A DNA stretch of 64,000 nt from Erythroxylum novogranatense (GCA_029891385.1 CM057233.1:13085460-13149459); one strand, 5' to 3'. Shown: positions 23,463-34,264, counted from the first letter of the stretch. Notes: generated by a model not told the origin, from the sequence alone. A program made the numbers and translations.

Positions 23463-25501
23463 AGTGTTATGTTTATGTGTGTGGGCACTCAATCACAACG
23501 ATAAGAACACATGTGGGTCTTATACCAATGGCTTTACAAGTGAATTTGTAGCTAGAAATGTTTCAATCCGATAGCTGTTGGAGTTGTAATTGGGAGTAAT
23601 GGGTTAAATTTTATGAAAACTCATCAAATACATATGCAAAAAGTATGATCTCTATATAATGAATGGAAGGACCATTATGATGAGGCAATAAGGGAACCAT
23701 CGAATAAGCTTGATGATATAAGAAATGGATGAATATATGAGAAACAATACCCTTATCGTATTCAGTGTCAAAATGAATTTCGAGGACGAAATTTTTATTA
23801 GGAGGGGAGAATTGTAACATCCCATCACCGATGGGAAGGGTAAATTGGTAAATTGGGACGGACTAGGAGTTGATTCATATTTTTGATATGTTCATTCATT
23901 TGGCCTCTCGATATAGGGAGGAACGAGACATTTTGCACATGCACATATAGGTACATGCATTCATGACATTTTTCGGCATTTTTCTTTGAATGTGATTTGT
24001 TTTATGAATTATGAGATGATTATGTTTGAAAATCTTAATTGGAAATGCTTTAGGAGTGTTTCTCAGTTGTTAGCGACCATTGGAAATTTTCTGGAAATTT
24101 TTAGGAGAAAAAGTCCGGACCGGAGAATTTTACAAGGGACGGACTGATTGACTTAATAGTACTAAATAACTGCTCAATGGAAATGGGACAATTAGACATG
24201 ATTTTAGGAATAAAAGTGTGAAACCATTTGGAATTTGGGGACAATTAAACGAGAAATGTTTGAAAAGAGAAAGAGATTTAAGAGAATTTGAGGAAAAGAA
24301 GAATACTAGGCCTTGAGCCCTAGAACCATTGTTAAGAGAGAGCAACCCTTTAAATGCCTTAGGCTTTAAATTTCCCCTTGGGAAAAGTTGCGAAAATCAG
24401 TTGGGCTGTAAATTTGTTCCCTTCACCTAGGGCATGTTTTCCTCTTCTCTCTTTGTTGATTTTCGATCCTCTCTACACGATCCTTGCTTGTCCACTTGCT
24501 TGCTTGCTTTTCCTTGTGCAAAGCCAAGCTTAAACCCTAAAGATGATGAAGTTTGGTGTGGTTTTGGGAGAGAGCCGTAGGTGTTAACTGCTTAGAGAGT
24601 TTTCGGGTGTTTGGAGAGAGGAAGCTGGATTTGGTAAGTAAATGGATTTTATGTTGTTTTAATTGTTAGTTAAAGTCATTTATGATGTTTAATGAGAAAG
24701 ATTGGGGTAGTTGTGGTGAGTTATGGCTGTTTTTATAAGAGAAATAGGTGAAAAATGATCGGGGAAGACGAACGGGAACCCCCACGTTGCGACGTGTGTG
24801 AGGGCCTTGTCGCGACGAGCGGTTAATCACTCGCCGCGACGTGTGCGAGGGCCTCGTTGTGACAAGCGTGTTTGGACTTTGCGACGAGCATTTGGACGTC
24901 GCGACGAGCGTGTTTAGATGCCGCGGTGAGCGACCTCATGTCGCCGCAACGTGTGTCCTTTGGCCGTGGCGAGGCTGAATTTTCTGAACTGATTTATTTT
25001 AGTTTTTGGGTCATAACTAATGATGTAGACCTCCAATTGAAGTGATTTTTGATTCGTTATAAACTAGAGAAAAAGGTCTAAAATTGAGGTGAAGAAAGAA
25101 AGTTTGAATTCGATTTTTTAAGATCTCAAATATTGAATGAAAGTTGAGGATAGGGTTCTATTTCAACCTAAGGGTTGTTTCATGATAATTGGAGGATAAT
25201 TTTGAGACTTCTGACATACATTCAATGCTTTTGGGAGTTTTAGAAACTTAGCACAATGGGTGTTTTTGACTTAATGAGCAGTAATACTGGCTGTGAGGTC
25301 TTTCTCGAGAACTATAGGGTATTGTCTGAACGTTGTAGAGTATACATATGATAAGTGGGTTTTGAGACAAAAGAAAGTAAAATTGGGATTTAGGGCCGGG
25401 ATGTCATGAACATGCATTGTACATATTTTACTTGCGGCATGTGCATTATTGAATCCTTCTGTTTGTGCATTTAATAATGGGTGATCATTTGACTGTTATA
25501 G

Positions 25502-25566
25502 AGGCACCGTTATAGCAACATTCCACGGATATTGTTGGGACTTCCAGGCATTAGCGTGGAAGCCAG
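25502..25566 (+). other. Candidate conserved mini-exon, LARD-A 3' LTR
   Basis: Same borders as 8146-8210: ...TTATAG before it and CCAG|GTGAGT at its end. Confidence 0.5.
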
Positions 25567-25888
25567 GTGAGTTACCTAGACGGTTCTCAAAGTATTAAAT
25601 GTTATAATTCATTGATTTAAATTCTCTGAAGTAAAATGATGAGATAATATTGAATGTGAACTCTGGATAGAAGGTCCGGAGTATTGAAGTGATAGTATAC
25701 AGAAATGTCATGAGAATGTGAAAGTGTAATAGTGTTTGTGATGTGGAAATCTGAAATAGATTAGAAATGACTGTGATATATTGATCAGATAGAAATGCTC
25801 AACGATTGATGAGTTAGTGCATACCCAGAGGGCTCTCCTACCCCTAAAACGCGTTCAATGATTAATGAGCCTTTGACGGGACAGTTCA

Positions 25889-26340
25889 GAGCGAAAAGCT
25901 CAACGATTGATGAGTTAGTGCATACCTAGAGGACTCTCTTACCTTTAAGACGCGTAGGAAGTAGTGCATACCTAGAGGGTTCTCCTACCCCTAAAACGCG
26001 TTCAATGATTAATGAGCCCTTGACGGGGCAGTTCAGAGCGAAAAGCTCAACGATTGATGAGTTTGTGCATGCCCAGAGGGCTCTCCTACCTCTAAGACGC
26101 GTGGGAAGTAGTGCATACCCAGAGGGCTCTCCTACCCCTAAAACGCGTTCAATGATTAATGAGCCCTTGACGGGACAGTTCAGAGCGAAAAGCTCAACGA
26201 TTGATGAGTTAGTGCATATCCAGAGGGCTCTCCTACCTCTAAGATGCGTGGGAAGTAGTGCATACCCAGAGGGCTCTCCTACCCCTAAGACGCGCTCAAC
26301 AATTAATGAGCCCTTGATGGGACAGTTCCAGAGCCTATGG
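25889..26340 (+). repeat. 147-bp tandem repeat, three units
   Basis: Units start at 25889, 26036 and 26183 (period 147), preceded by a shortened unit from about 25790. The sister 5' LTR has two, so copy number changed after insertion. Confidence 0.92.
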
Positions 26341-27259
26341 CTCAACGACTAATATGCCCTTATAGGGATTGTATAAGTGCTTGGTCACAAAACTGAGATG
26401 AATTGATAATAGGTTACAGACTGCATTTATTCTGATATGTTTGTTTGAATGATAGACGAAATGCCATACACTGGTATGAAAATAGTTATGGGGTACTCCT
26501 AATTATAGAATGTATGACTAATTGTGATATGCTTAGTGTTGTATGGAATATTAGAGCTGTTGACCAGAGTTGCCATCGATTAGAGCTTTTAGCTCAACGT
26601 GTGAAAATGAACTTCGAGTTCATTACTGATTCAGAGCCTTAGGCTCAACGTATAATGAACCCGGTATCCAGTATTGGATAAGGGTCAGATATTATTAAGC
26701 CCTTGAAGGGACAGTTTAGGCACTAGGTCATTGTCAAATGATAATTAAATAGTAAGCGAGTGAAATACTTTGTATCAAAAAATGGGATGTATGAATATAG
26801 ATTTATGTAAATATGTAAATGGGGAATTCTTGAGAAAATGTATTACGAGATAGAGATAGATCTATGGGATGTATGGTCATTCATTGAGTTTGCAAAAACT
26901 CATCCAAAATCTGCAATTGTTTTGCAGGACTCAGAAGAATACCCCGTTAGGTAACGGGTGTATAGTGATTGCAGAGCGGTATTAGAGGACGGGATCAGTT
27001 GCGTTTGCACTAGAGTGAGGACTCTGCATATTTATTATTGTATATTTTACAAGAGGACCCTCGTGGTCATTGTACCTACCAACTTTGTTATGTAAATTAT
27101 TTCTGAAACATACATATATATTTAAGTGTATGTTTGCTTCAAAACAAAATTTTAGTACTGTGTTTTGACTGAATGTGGTATCATCCCATCCTCATAGGGC
27201 ATGGATCTAGATATCACCATCGATGTCGGGTCTAGGTCTTACAGGAGTGGGATGCTACA

Positions 27260-28282
27260 GGAGATTTGGAATCTAAAAGATTGACAGGTGCTAGGGTTGA
27301 TTCGTTTGTCGTTGGCAAGAAATGTTGCCTTCAACATCGTTAAGGAGACAACGATTGCAGGAGTATTGAAGGCTCTAGCAAACATGTACGAAAAACTATC
27401 GGCTATTAATAAGGTATATCTGATGCATCGTGTGTTCAATCTGGGGATGTCTGAAAGTGGATCTGTAACAAATCATATTAACGAATTTAATATGATTATC
27501 AATCAATTAATTTCTGTTGATATTAATTTTGATGATGAGATTAGAGTCCTAATTTTGATGTCCTCTCTACCCAAGTCATGGGATATTGTTGTTTCCGTAA
27601 TTTGTGATTCTTGTGGGTCTTAGAAGCTAAAGTTTGATGAAGTCCAAGATGTTGTCTTGAGTGAGAGCATTTGCAAAAGGAAAATTGGGGATTCGTCTGG
27701 TAACACAGTTAGTGTCAAGGGAAGGGGCAGGAGAAATTCGAAGGGAGGCTATAGTAAACATGGTCGATTGAAATCAAAAGGGCGGAGAAAATCTAAAGGC
27801 AAAAACGAGGTCTCTTATTGGGATTGTGGAAAAAAAGGACATTTCAAGAAGGACTACCCTAAACCTAAGAAGAAGAAAACCCAGAAAAACAATAAACCCC
27901 ATAAAGATGATGATTCTGTATGTTCTACGGAAAACATTGGTGACGCTTTAATTCTTAGTGTGGACAGTCCGATTGACTCCTGGATACTTGATTCTAGTGT
28001 GTCATTCCACTCTTCTTCGAGCAGAGAGTTATTCCATAATTTAAAGTCCAGAAATTTTGGAAAGGTGTATCTTGCTCATAATAAAGCCTTAGAGATTGCT
28101 GGAAATGGGGATGTGTGTATCCAAACTTCAGGTGGGAGTAAATGGAAGTTGCAAGATGTCAGATATATTCCTGATTTGAAAAAGAATCTGATTTCTATTG
28201 GTCAGTTGGATAGCAAGGGTTACAGGGCAGTGTTTGGGGAGAGTTCCTGGAAAATTGTGAAGGGAGTTATGGTGATAGCATA
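27260..28282 (+). pseudogene. Copia gag (rest) and protease, broken
   Basis: Continues the copia Gag after LARD-A. An early TGA (about 27282) and a TAG near 27621 interrupt it. The capsid part reads RLSLARNVAFNIVKE and MHRVFNLGMSE. The zinc knuckle YWDCGKKGHFKKDY has lost the first and last Cys of CCHC (both Cys to Tyr). The protease active site, usually DSGAS, is DSSVS here, so Gly and Ala are replaced. After it, FHNLKSRNFGKVYLAHNKAL and GNGDVCIQT are normal for copia. The frame ends at TAG 28280. The fragment could neither bind RNA properly nor cleave a polyprotein. Confidence 0.9.
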
Positions 28283-29328
28283 GGGTATAAAATCTGGAAC
28301 TTTATATAATACTGTAGGGTGTTTGAATATGGTTTCTGTAGATGATAGTTCATCGAGCTTGAGTTTATGGCACAATAGATTAGGAGACATGAGTCAGAAG
28401 GGGCTGAAGATGCTAGCTTTAAAGGGGTATCTGCAAGGTTTGAAATCTGTTAATATGAGTTTTTTTTAGAGTTATGTTATGGGAAAGTAGAAACGGGTCC
28501 GTTTCACAAAGGTTAGCAAAGAACCAAAGACACAATGGTTAGAACTAGTACATATAGACGTGTGGGGGCCATCTCCAGTCTCCTCCCTTGGTGGTTCAAG
28601 GTACTACGTTACCTTCATTGATGCCTTTAGCAGGAAGGTATGGGTTTACTTTCTAAAACATAAGTTAGATGTGTTTATTACCTTTAAAAGGTGGAAGGCT
28701 AAAGTTGAAAATTAGATTGGGTTAAAGATCAAATGCGTAAGGTCTGATAATAGTGGAGAGTATAATTCTACAGAATTCAAGAAGTTCTACGCTGACGAGG
28801 GAATCAGGTGCACCAGAATAGTTCCTGACAAGGCAAGGCAGAATGGGATTGTTGACAGGATGAACAAAACGTTGAATGAGCGAGCAAGAAGCATGAGACA
28901 ACATGCTGGGCTATGAAAAATATTTTGGCCAGATGCAGTGAGCACAGCAGCCTGCTTGATAAATAGAGGATCTTCAGTTCCTTTGGGTTTCAAGATGTCA
29001 GATGAGGTTTGGTCGGGTAAGGAGGTCAAGTGTACTCACATACAGACTTTTGGATGTGTTGCTTATGTTTATGTTGATCTAGAGAAGAGAGACAAGTTTG
29101 ATGCAAAGGCTTTGAAGTGCTATTTCATTGGGTATGGCTTGGATCAGTTTGGATACAGATTTTGGGATGAAAAGAATAGGAAGATCTTGAGACACTGTAA
29201 TGCGACATTCAATGAGAATGTCCTATATAAGGACAAGTTTGGGGTACGATATGAAGATGCAAAAGAAGTGGGAGCTGAGGTTGAGTTGCAGGAAAATCCA
29301 AAAAATATTGCTGCAGAACCAGAACAAT
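28283..29328 (+). pseudogene. Copia integrase, broken
   Basis: Begins with the zinc-binding region (LWHNRLGD, where the second His is Asp) and several stops near 28470-28490. The core follows: first Asp in VHIDVWGPSP, second Asp in VRSDNSGEY. At the Glu position the sequence has VDRMNKTLNERARSM, so catalytic Glu is replaced by Asp. Further stops are at about 28712 and 28915. The C-terminal part after 28938 is open and reads TFGCVAYVYVDLEKRDKFD and CYFIGYG, typical of copia integrase ends. It would insert cDNA into host DNA, but this copy lacks key residues. Confidence 0.9.
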
Positions 29329-29874
29329 AACCAGTCACACTTTAGCCAGTGTTGAGGAGATCTAACAAAGTTACCAGGTTACCAGACAGGTATTCACCAT
29401 CCTTGCATTATTTGTTATTGACTAATAGAGGGGAACTAGAATCCTTTGATGAGGCTTTGCAGGTGAAGGATTTAATCAAGTGGCAGCAAGCTATGGATGA
29501 TGAGATATGGTCACTAGAGAAGAAGGATATTTGGGAGTTAACTGAGTTGCCTTCAGGGAAGAAAGCTCTGTTAAACAAGTGGGTCTCTAGGATCAAGAAT
29601 GAAACTGATGGTACAGTTTGTTTTAAGGCTCGATAGGTGGTTAAGGGATATTCACAAAGGAAAGGTATTGACTACGCTGAAATTTTCTCTCTTGTTGTAA
29701 AGCTAACTACAATCAGAATTTTGCTAAGTATTGTTGCAGCAGAGGACTTGCACCTTGAGCAGATGGATGTAAAAACATCATTTTTACATGGAGATCTGGA
29801 GGAAGAAATCTACATGCAGCAACCTAAGGAATATGAGGTTCCTGGTAAGGAATGCATGGTGTATAAGCTCAAGA
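29329..29874 (+). pseudogene. Copia reverse transcriptase, N-terminal part
   Basis: Typical opening of copia RT: SFDEALQVKDLIKWQQAM, ELPSGKKAL, NKWVSRIKNE, then TAG at 29635, then GYSQRKGIDYAEIFS and QMDVKTSFLHGDLEEEIYM. Ends within the KLKK/R-SLYGL region where the solo LTR is inserted, and resumes at 32870. Confidence 0.92.
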
Positions 29875-30398
29875 TGTAACATCCCGTTACTGTCAGCAAG
29901 GGTATTTTGGTAATAATGGGATTGACTGATAGGCGTACTGTATTTACTGACTGAGTATGCTACTGGCCTCTAATTATGGAGGAGCTGGTCTACTGCATAT
30001 GCATGTATTCATTGGTACATGCATTCATGATTTTCCGGTATTTAATTGTGAACTGGGACTGACTGAATTGACTGGTTTGTGAATTGATCGAATTGTGAAC
30101 TGACTGAACTGACTAGAATATGATTGAGTGAAAAATTGGGTGAAATAGGGTTCAAATGACTGATTTAGAATAGTTTAAGAGTGATTGGCAATTGATAGTG
30201 GTTTATAGGAAATTTTCGGGAAATTCGGGAGAAAATGCCCGGACCGGAAATTTTGGATTGACAGACCGATTGACTGTATAGTACTGAAAGAACCGTCAAA
30301 TGGCAATGTAAAAATTAGAATTTTACTGATAGGAAATAAATATGTTGAGCCATTGAAAAATTAGAGACTAAAATTTGGACTGATTCGGAGACTTAAGT

Positions 30399-30408
30399 CT
30401 ATAAATAC
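30399..30408 (+). promoter_or_regulatory. TATA box of the LARD-B solo LTR
   Basis: CTATAAATAC, about 525 bp into the LTR and about 255 bp upstream of the first donor-like site. The same relative position has CCTATAAATGC in LARD-G (minus strand). Confidence 0.6.
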
Positions 30409-30460
30409 TAGGGTTGGAAATTGGGGGAAAAGTTTACAAGGCATTTGCGAGTTTCTCTTC

Positions 30461-30474
30461 CCCCCCCCCCCCCC
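30461..30474 (+). repeat. Poly-C run
   Basis: An uninterrupted C tract of about 14 bases in the predicted 5' leader of the solo LTR. Its exact length is prone to sequencing error. Confidence 0.9.
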
Positions 30475-30799
30475 TCTTCGGCGTCCTTTGATTTCCTCTC
30501 ATCGGTGAGGATTTCTTGATCTTTCCTTATGAGTTCTTTCCATTGTGTTAAGGCTAACTTGTTTACTGTCATTGATGAAGGTTAGAACCTGTAGAGTGGA
30601 GTAATCGTGGTTTTTGGAGAAAGATTTTAGGGTTTACGATCGATTCAGTGATTTGGTAAGTGTTTTGTGTTTAATGTGGTTATTATTGGTTTCTAGTGTA
30701 TTGATGGCATTTTTTAGGGTTGATATGGGTAAATGGGAGTGTTTAATGAGGTTTTAAGGGTATTAATGGCGGAAATCGATTGGAGAAGACGATCGGACC

Positions 30800-31015
30800 G
30801 TCGCACGTCGCGACGAGCGCAGAAGCGCCGATTGCTTCGTCGTGACGAGTAAGTAAATTTAATTAAATTTATTAGTCGCGATGAGCCCGGGTGGACGTCG
30901 CGGCGAGTTGGGATTGGTACGTCGCGACGAGTGGTTTACACGTAGCGACGAGCGTGGCTTTGTGCGACGCGACGAACGATCTCCACGTCGCGACGAAGGG
31001 CATAGGTCGCTACGA
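30800..31015 (+). repeat. CGTCGCGACGAG array in the solo LTR
   Basis: About eight degenerate copies in the predicted first intron, the same place as in LARD-A and LARD-G. Confidence 0.9.
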
Positions 31016-31509
31016 AAGGGGCAATTTTTCTGATTGAATGTATATTGGTTTATTGGATATAACTTATAGTGTAGACCTCCGATTGAGGTGATTCTCAATT
31101 CACTGTGAACTAGGGAAAGAGGTCTACCATTGAGAAAATATTGAGAGTTGGAATTTGATTGAAATGGTACTGATTCTTGAGATTAAGGTTAATTATGGGT
31201 TATAGTGTGATCTAAGTACTGAATTGAGATAATTGGAGTTCTAATTGAGATTTTCACTGGATAATTTGACTGATGGATAGGGAATTGTTACAGAAAGTAT
31301 GAATTGAGAAAATTGAACTGAATTGAGGATTGAACCAAATCAGTGTTGATCCAATTGAGTGAAGAGTTCAAATCGAGCATAGGATATCAAAATGGGGTAT
31401 TAGCACCGGAAATCGTGAACATGCATCGTACATAATTTCATAGAGACATATGCATTACTGAACTGTTTAATTGAGAAATTAGTAATGGGACTGTATTTAA
31501 CTGTCATAG

Positions 31510-31576
31510 AGGCGCCGTTGGATCGTCGTTTTACGGACATTGCTGGGACTTCCAGGCAGTAGCTCGGAAGTAACAG
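31510..31576 (+). other. Candidate conserved mini-exon, LARD-B
   Basis: 67 bp between ...GTCATAG and AACAG|GTGAGT. It contains inverted arms ACTTCC and GGAAGT separated by 12 bases, ending seven bases before the donor. Confidence 0.55.
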
Positions 31577-32189
31577 GTGAGTAACCTAGATGGTTTCTGA
31601 AATTCTTAAGTGTCTAAATGTTCACTGTGAATTACTTGACAACGTGAATTACATGACTACTGAATTATATGTGATCGAATTGCACTGTATGACCACTGAA
31701 ATGTATAAGAGTGAGCTGTATTATTACTGAAACGTATATGACTGAATTGCATGCTCCTACTGTATAGGATTTAACAATGTGAATTGCACTGTATGACTGC
31801 ATGACTACTGAAAAGAGTACGATCGAAGTGTGGCGTTTACTGTATTGAATTGGATTACTGAATGACACTGAGAACTGAACACTACTGGGCTTTTATAGCC
31901 GTATTACTGAACCACTGAACACTGCATTGCATGCATAAATGCATGATCAGATAATGGAATGTGTCCCAAGTTGCTAATATAACTGAAAAGAGCTTCGGGC
32001 TCGAACACTGTACTGACCGGGCATAGCCCGAGGGGAGAAATCCCAGACGCGTCCCCACTGAACACTGACTGAGCACTTGGGCACAACACTTGAATAACTG
32101 GAAAAGAGTCTCATATGCATTGTATACACATGAATGACTGAATTGTGACAATGACTGAATTGTGATAATGACTGATTACGTGATGACAT

Positions 32190-32420
32190 GATTTACTGTG
32201 ATACTGCAATTGTTTCGTACTACTGTAAACTGCTGCATAATACTGTGAATTGTGATATGACACTGAAAATTGTTATGTGTTACTGTAAATTGTTATTAGA
32301 TACTGTATACTGTTATAGACTACTGTAAACTGTGATACAATATTGTAAACTACTGTATAGTGCTGTAATTGGTATATGATACTGTAAACTGACTATTACT
32401 GTGCTATACTGTACGCGATA
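32190..32420 (+). repeat. Degenerate minisatellite, TACTGTAAACTG type
   Basis: At least ten imperfect copies of a 20-24 bp unit containing (A/T)TACTGTAAA(C/T)TG, in the predicted second intron. The same intron in LARD-A has the unrelated 147-bp repeat. Confidence 0.8.
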
Positions 32421-32441
32421 TGCGTAATGCATGATTTGAGT

Positions 32442-32474
32442 GAACCATCGATGATGGTTTCTCATTGAGTTCGC
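32442..32474 (+). promoter_or_regulatory. Conserved double dyad upstream of second acceptor
   Basis: GAACCATC-GAT-GATGGTTt followed by TCTCATT and GAGTTCGCAAACTC. It sits about 30-65 bases before the acceptor-like TTTTTCAG ending at 32506. Related copies occur at 9335, 44181, 51576-51613 (minus), 57901-57938 (minus) and 62479-62495 (minus). Confidence 0.7.
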
Positions 32475-32869
32475 AAACTCACCCAAAATTGCAACATATT
32501 TTTCAGGACTGATAGAGTAGACTCCTAGCTCCGAAGATATCCTTTTCGTGCCGTGCGAGCTGCTGGCAAGAGAAGCGATGGCACACAGGTCGGTCAGCTG
32601 GGTTAGCTTTTGAGGATGACTTAGGATAGATGCTTGTATCAGTTTCCTTTTTGGTTTTGTTTAGGGAACTGATAGACTCGTCTATTCTGCTACTGGATGA
32701 CTGTATTAGACTGATATTTGAAATTGTAATTTACTGATAACTGTTTTATTGTGGTTTTATTTATTGCGATGCCATGAGGATAATAGTGAAACTGTTCTGG
32801 TAGTGAACTTTCGTCGTGGGATACGTGTCGGGCATCCCGATATGTACCCTACGGTGAGGGGGCGCTACA

Positions 32870-33939
32870 CAATAGGAGTTTGTATGGATTACAGCAGGCT
32901 CCTAGATAGTGATACAATAAGTTAGACTCTTTCATGTTTAGAAACAGTTTTCACAGGAGTGAAAAGGATCAGAGTTGTTACTTCAAGAAGTTTACTGATT
33001 CCTTTGTTATTTTACTCTTGTATATGGATGATATGTTAATTGTAGGTTCAAGTGTGGAGGAGATAAATAATCTTAAAGGAAGACTATCATCAAAGTTTGA
33101 GATGAAATATTTGGGTGCAATAATGCAGATTCTAGTTATAAGGATTTCCTAAGACCGGTCTGTTGGAATTCTAAATTTATCCGAGAAGCAATACATTGAG
33201 AAGGTGTTGTTTAGGTTCAGAGTTAATGATGCTAAGCCCAGGAACACGCCTTTGGCTAACCATCTCAAATTGTTAAAGGAGAAATCACCCAAGATAGCTG
33301 AGGAACGTGAGCACATGGCAAAAGTGCCTTATGCTTCTGCAGTTGGGATTTTGATGTATGCTATGGTCTACACTAGGTCTAATATAGCACATACAGTGGG
33401 AGCTGTTAGCAGATACATGTCAGATATAGGGAAAGAGCATTGGGAAGATGTGAAGTGGCTTCTAAGATACTTGAAAGGAACAATTAGCACCTCACTTTGT
33501 TATGGGCATGGCAAAGTAGTACTAGAGGGTTTTGTTGATTCTGATCTTAGTGGAGATGTGGATTCAAGCAAGAGTACATCCAAGTACATCTACACTATAG
33601 ATGGGATAGTAGTGAGTTAGATGTCTAAACTTCATAAGTGTGTCTCTATGTCATTTACAGAGGCTGAATATGTTGCAATAGCTGAAGCTAGTAAGCAGAT
33701 GATATGGTTGATTGATTACTTGGAAGAGTTAGGTAAGAAGCAGCATGATAAGGTTCTCTTCACTAATAGTCAGAGTGTCATACAACTACCACTTCATTCG
33801 CAATTTAGTGGAAGAAGATGAGATGTGTTTGAAGAAGATTGATGGTGTTAAGAATCTAGTAAACATGTTGACTAAAGGTGTTGATGCTAGAAAAACTTGG
33901 GTTGTACAAGGCCTTAATTGGTCTTCTACTATAGCGTAG
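32870..33939 (+). pseudogene. Copia RT (C-terminal part) and RNase H
   Basis: Resumes after the solo LTR with SLYGLQQAPR, a TAG, FMFRNSFHRSE, and the catalytic strand LLYMDDMLIVG (Asp-Asp kept). A TAA stop at about 33151 follows. RNase H then reads YASAVGILMYAM, TRSNIAHTVGAVSRYM, WLLRYLKGT, GFVDSDLSGD, a TAG at 33618, and SFTEAEYVAIAEASKQMIWL. A frameshift near 33780 moves the end into another frame, finishing at 33939. RNase H would remove the RNA strand of the hybrid. Confidence 0.93.
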
Positions 33940-34030
33940 GAGATGTTACGAATAGGTGAGTTTGTTAGGTACATTCGCATGGAGAATGAAGATGGTTGGG
34001 TTGACTAGATCAGTCTCCAAGTGGGAGAAT

Positions 34031-34264
34031 TGTTGAGATATGGAGTCTGATAATATATTTTAGACTGTACACCAAGCCCACGATCGCGTAGTGGATACAT
34101 AGTGTTCTATTCTCCTAGTGTACTGATGTAGAATACAATTCAGATTGAAATAAAAACTCTAACTACCCATAGACGTAGCCAAATCTTGGTGAACCACATA
34201 AATCTGTGTGTGTTTGTGATTTTTGTACTTGTTCTTTGATTATTGTAATTGATCATTCGTAACA
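34031..34264 (+). repeat. Copia 3' LTR
   Basis: 234 bp, TGTTGAGATAT...AACA, directly after the polypurine tract AAGTGGGAGAAT (34019-34030) and before the AGTGC duplication. Confidence 0.95.

Larger units (their letters stand above)
20296..23812 (+). other. LARD-A internal region, non-coding
   Basis: 3.5 kb with no gag or pol motif and no frame above about 90 codons on either strand. A primer site TGATATCAGAGCC (20301-20313, one base off the tRNA-Met complement) comes first. The sequence after it (GAATTACGAACTTACATGGGC..., later GTGACAACTGATCCC) is shared with the leader of LARD-G on the minus strand (57511 downward), so the leader is conserved while the body shows no coding. The region ends with GAATTTCGAGGACGAAATTT and a polypurine tract GGAGGGGAGA at 23801-23810. 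Confidence 0.85.
6456..27259 (+). mobile_element. LARD-A: large non-coding LTR retrotransposon (chromovirus/Tekay-like ends)
   Basis: Both ends are long LTRs starting TGTAACATCCC and ending GGGATGCTACA. The flanks GGAGG (6451-6455) and GGAGA (27260-27264) fit a 5-bp target duplication with one later change, and removing the insert brings the copia gag frame back together. Without the nested Athila element it is about 10.2 kb: LTRs of about 3284 and 3447 bp around a 3517-bp interior with no gag or pol. It has a tRNA-Met-type primer site and a polypurine tract preceded by GAATTTCGAGGACGAAATTT, a signature I associate with Tekay/Del chromoviruses. This matches the published concept of LARD elements mobilised by a coding relative. 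Lineage is inference. Confidence 0.88.
23813..27259 (+). repeat. LARD-A 3' LTR
   Basis: 3447 bp, TGTAACATCCC...GATGCTACA. Intron-1 donor at 24634, palindrome array at 24780-24970, mini-exon at 25502-25566, 147-bp repeats with one more unit than the 5' LTR, and acceptor ending at 26927. About 80 bp present in the 5' LTR (around 9255-9340) is missing here, removing the upstream half of the conserved dyad. Confidence 0.93.
29875..32869 (+). mobile_element. Solo LTR of a LARD-type family (LARD-B)
   Basis: 2995 bp, TGTAACATCCCG...GGGCGCTACA, with no internal region. Flanks CAAGA (29870-29874) and CAATA (32870-32874) fit a 5-bp duplication with one change. It has the same order of parts as LARD-A LTRs: TATA box, donor, palindrome array, mini-exon, hairpin-rich stretch, dyad and acceptor, but is clearly diverged in sequence. 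Solo LTRs arise by recombination between the two LTRs of a full element. Confidence 0.9.
6055..34264 (+). mobile_element. Ty1/copia retrotransposon, split by two later insertions
   Basis: Outer boundaries are two related short LTRs (6055-6271 and 34031-34264), each starting TGTTGAGATAT and ending AACA. They are flanked by the exact 5-bp duplication AGTGC (6050-6054 and 34265-34269). Without the nested LARD-A and the solo LTR, about 4.4 kb remain, a usual copia length. Internal order is gag, protease, integrase, reverse transcriptase, RNase H, which defines Ty1/copia. All coding parts carry stops, so it is dead. It inserted into a LINE ORF1 remnant. Confidence 0.95.

Noticed and set aside
25926..26352. 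Open frames of 139 codons (minus) and 115 codons (plus) with repeated peptide units
   Set aside because: They are products of the 147-bp tandem repeat, which is a multiple of three and so stays open on both strands. The same holds for 8469-8748. No start context or protein family.
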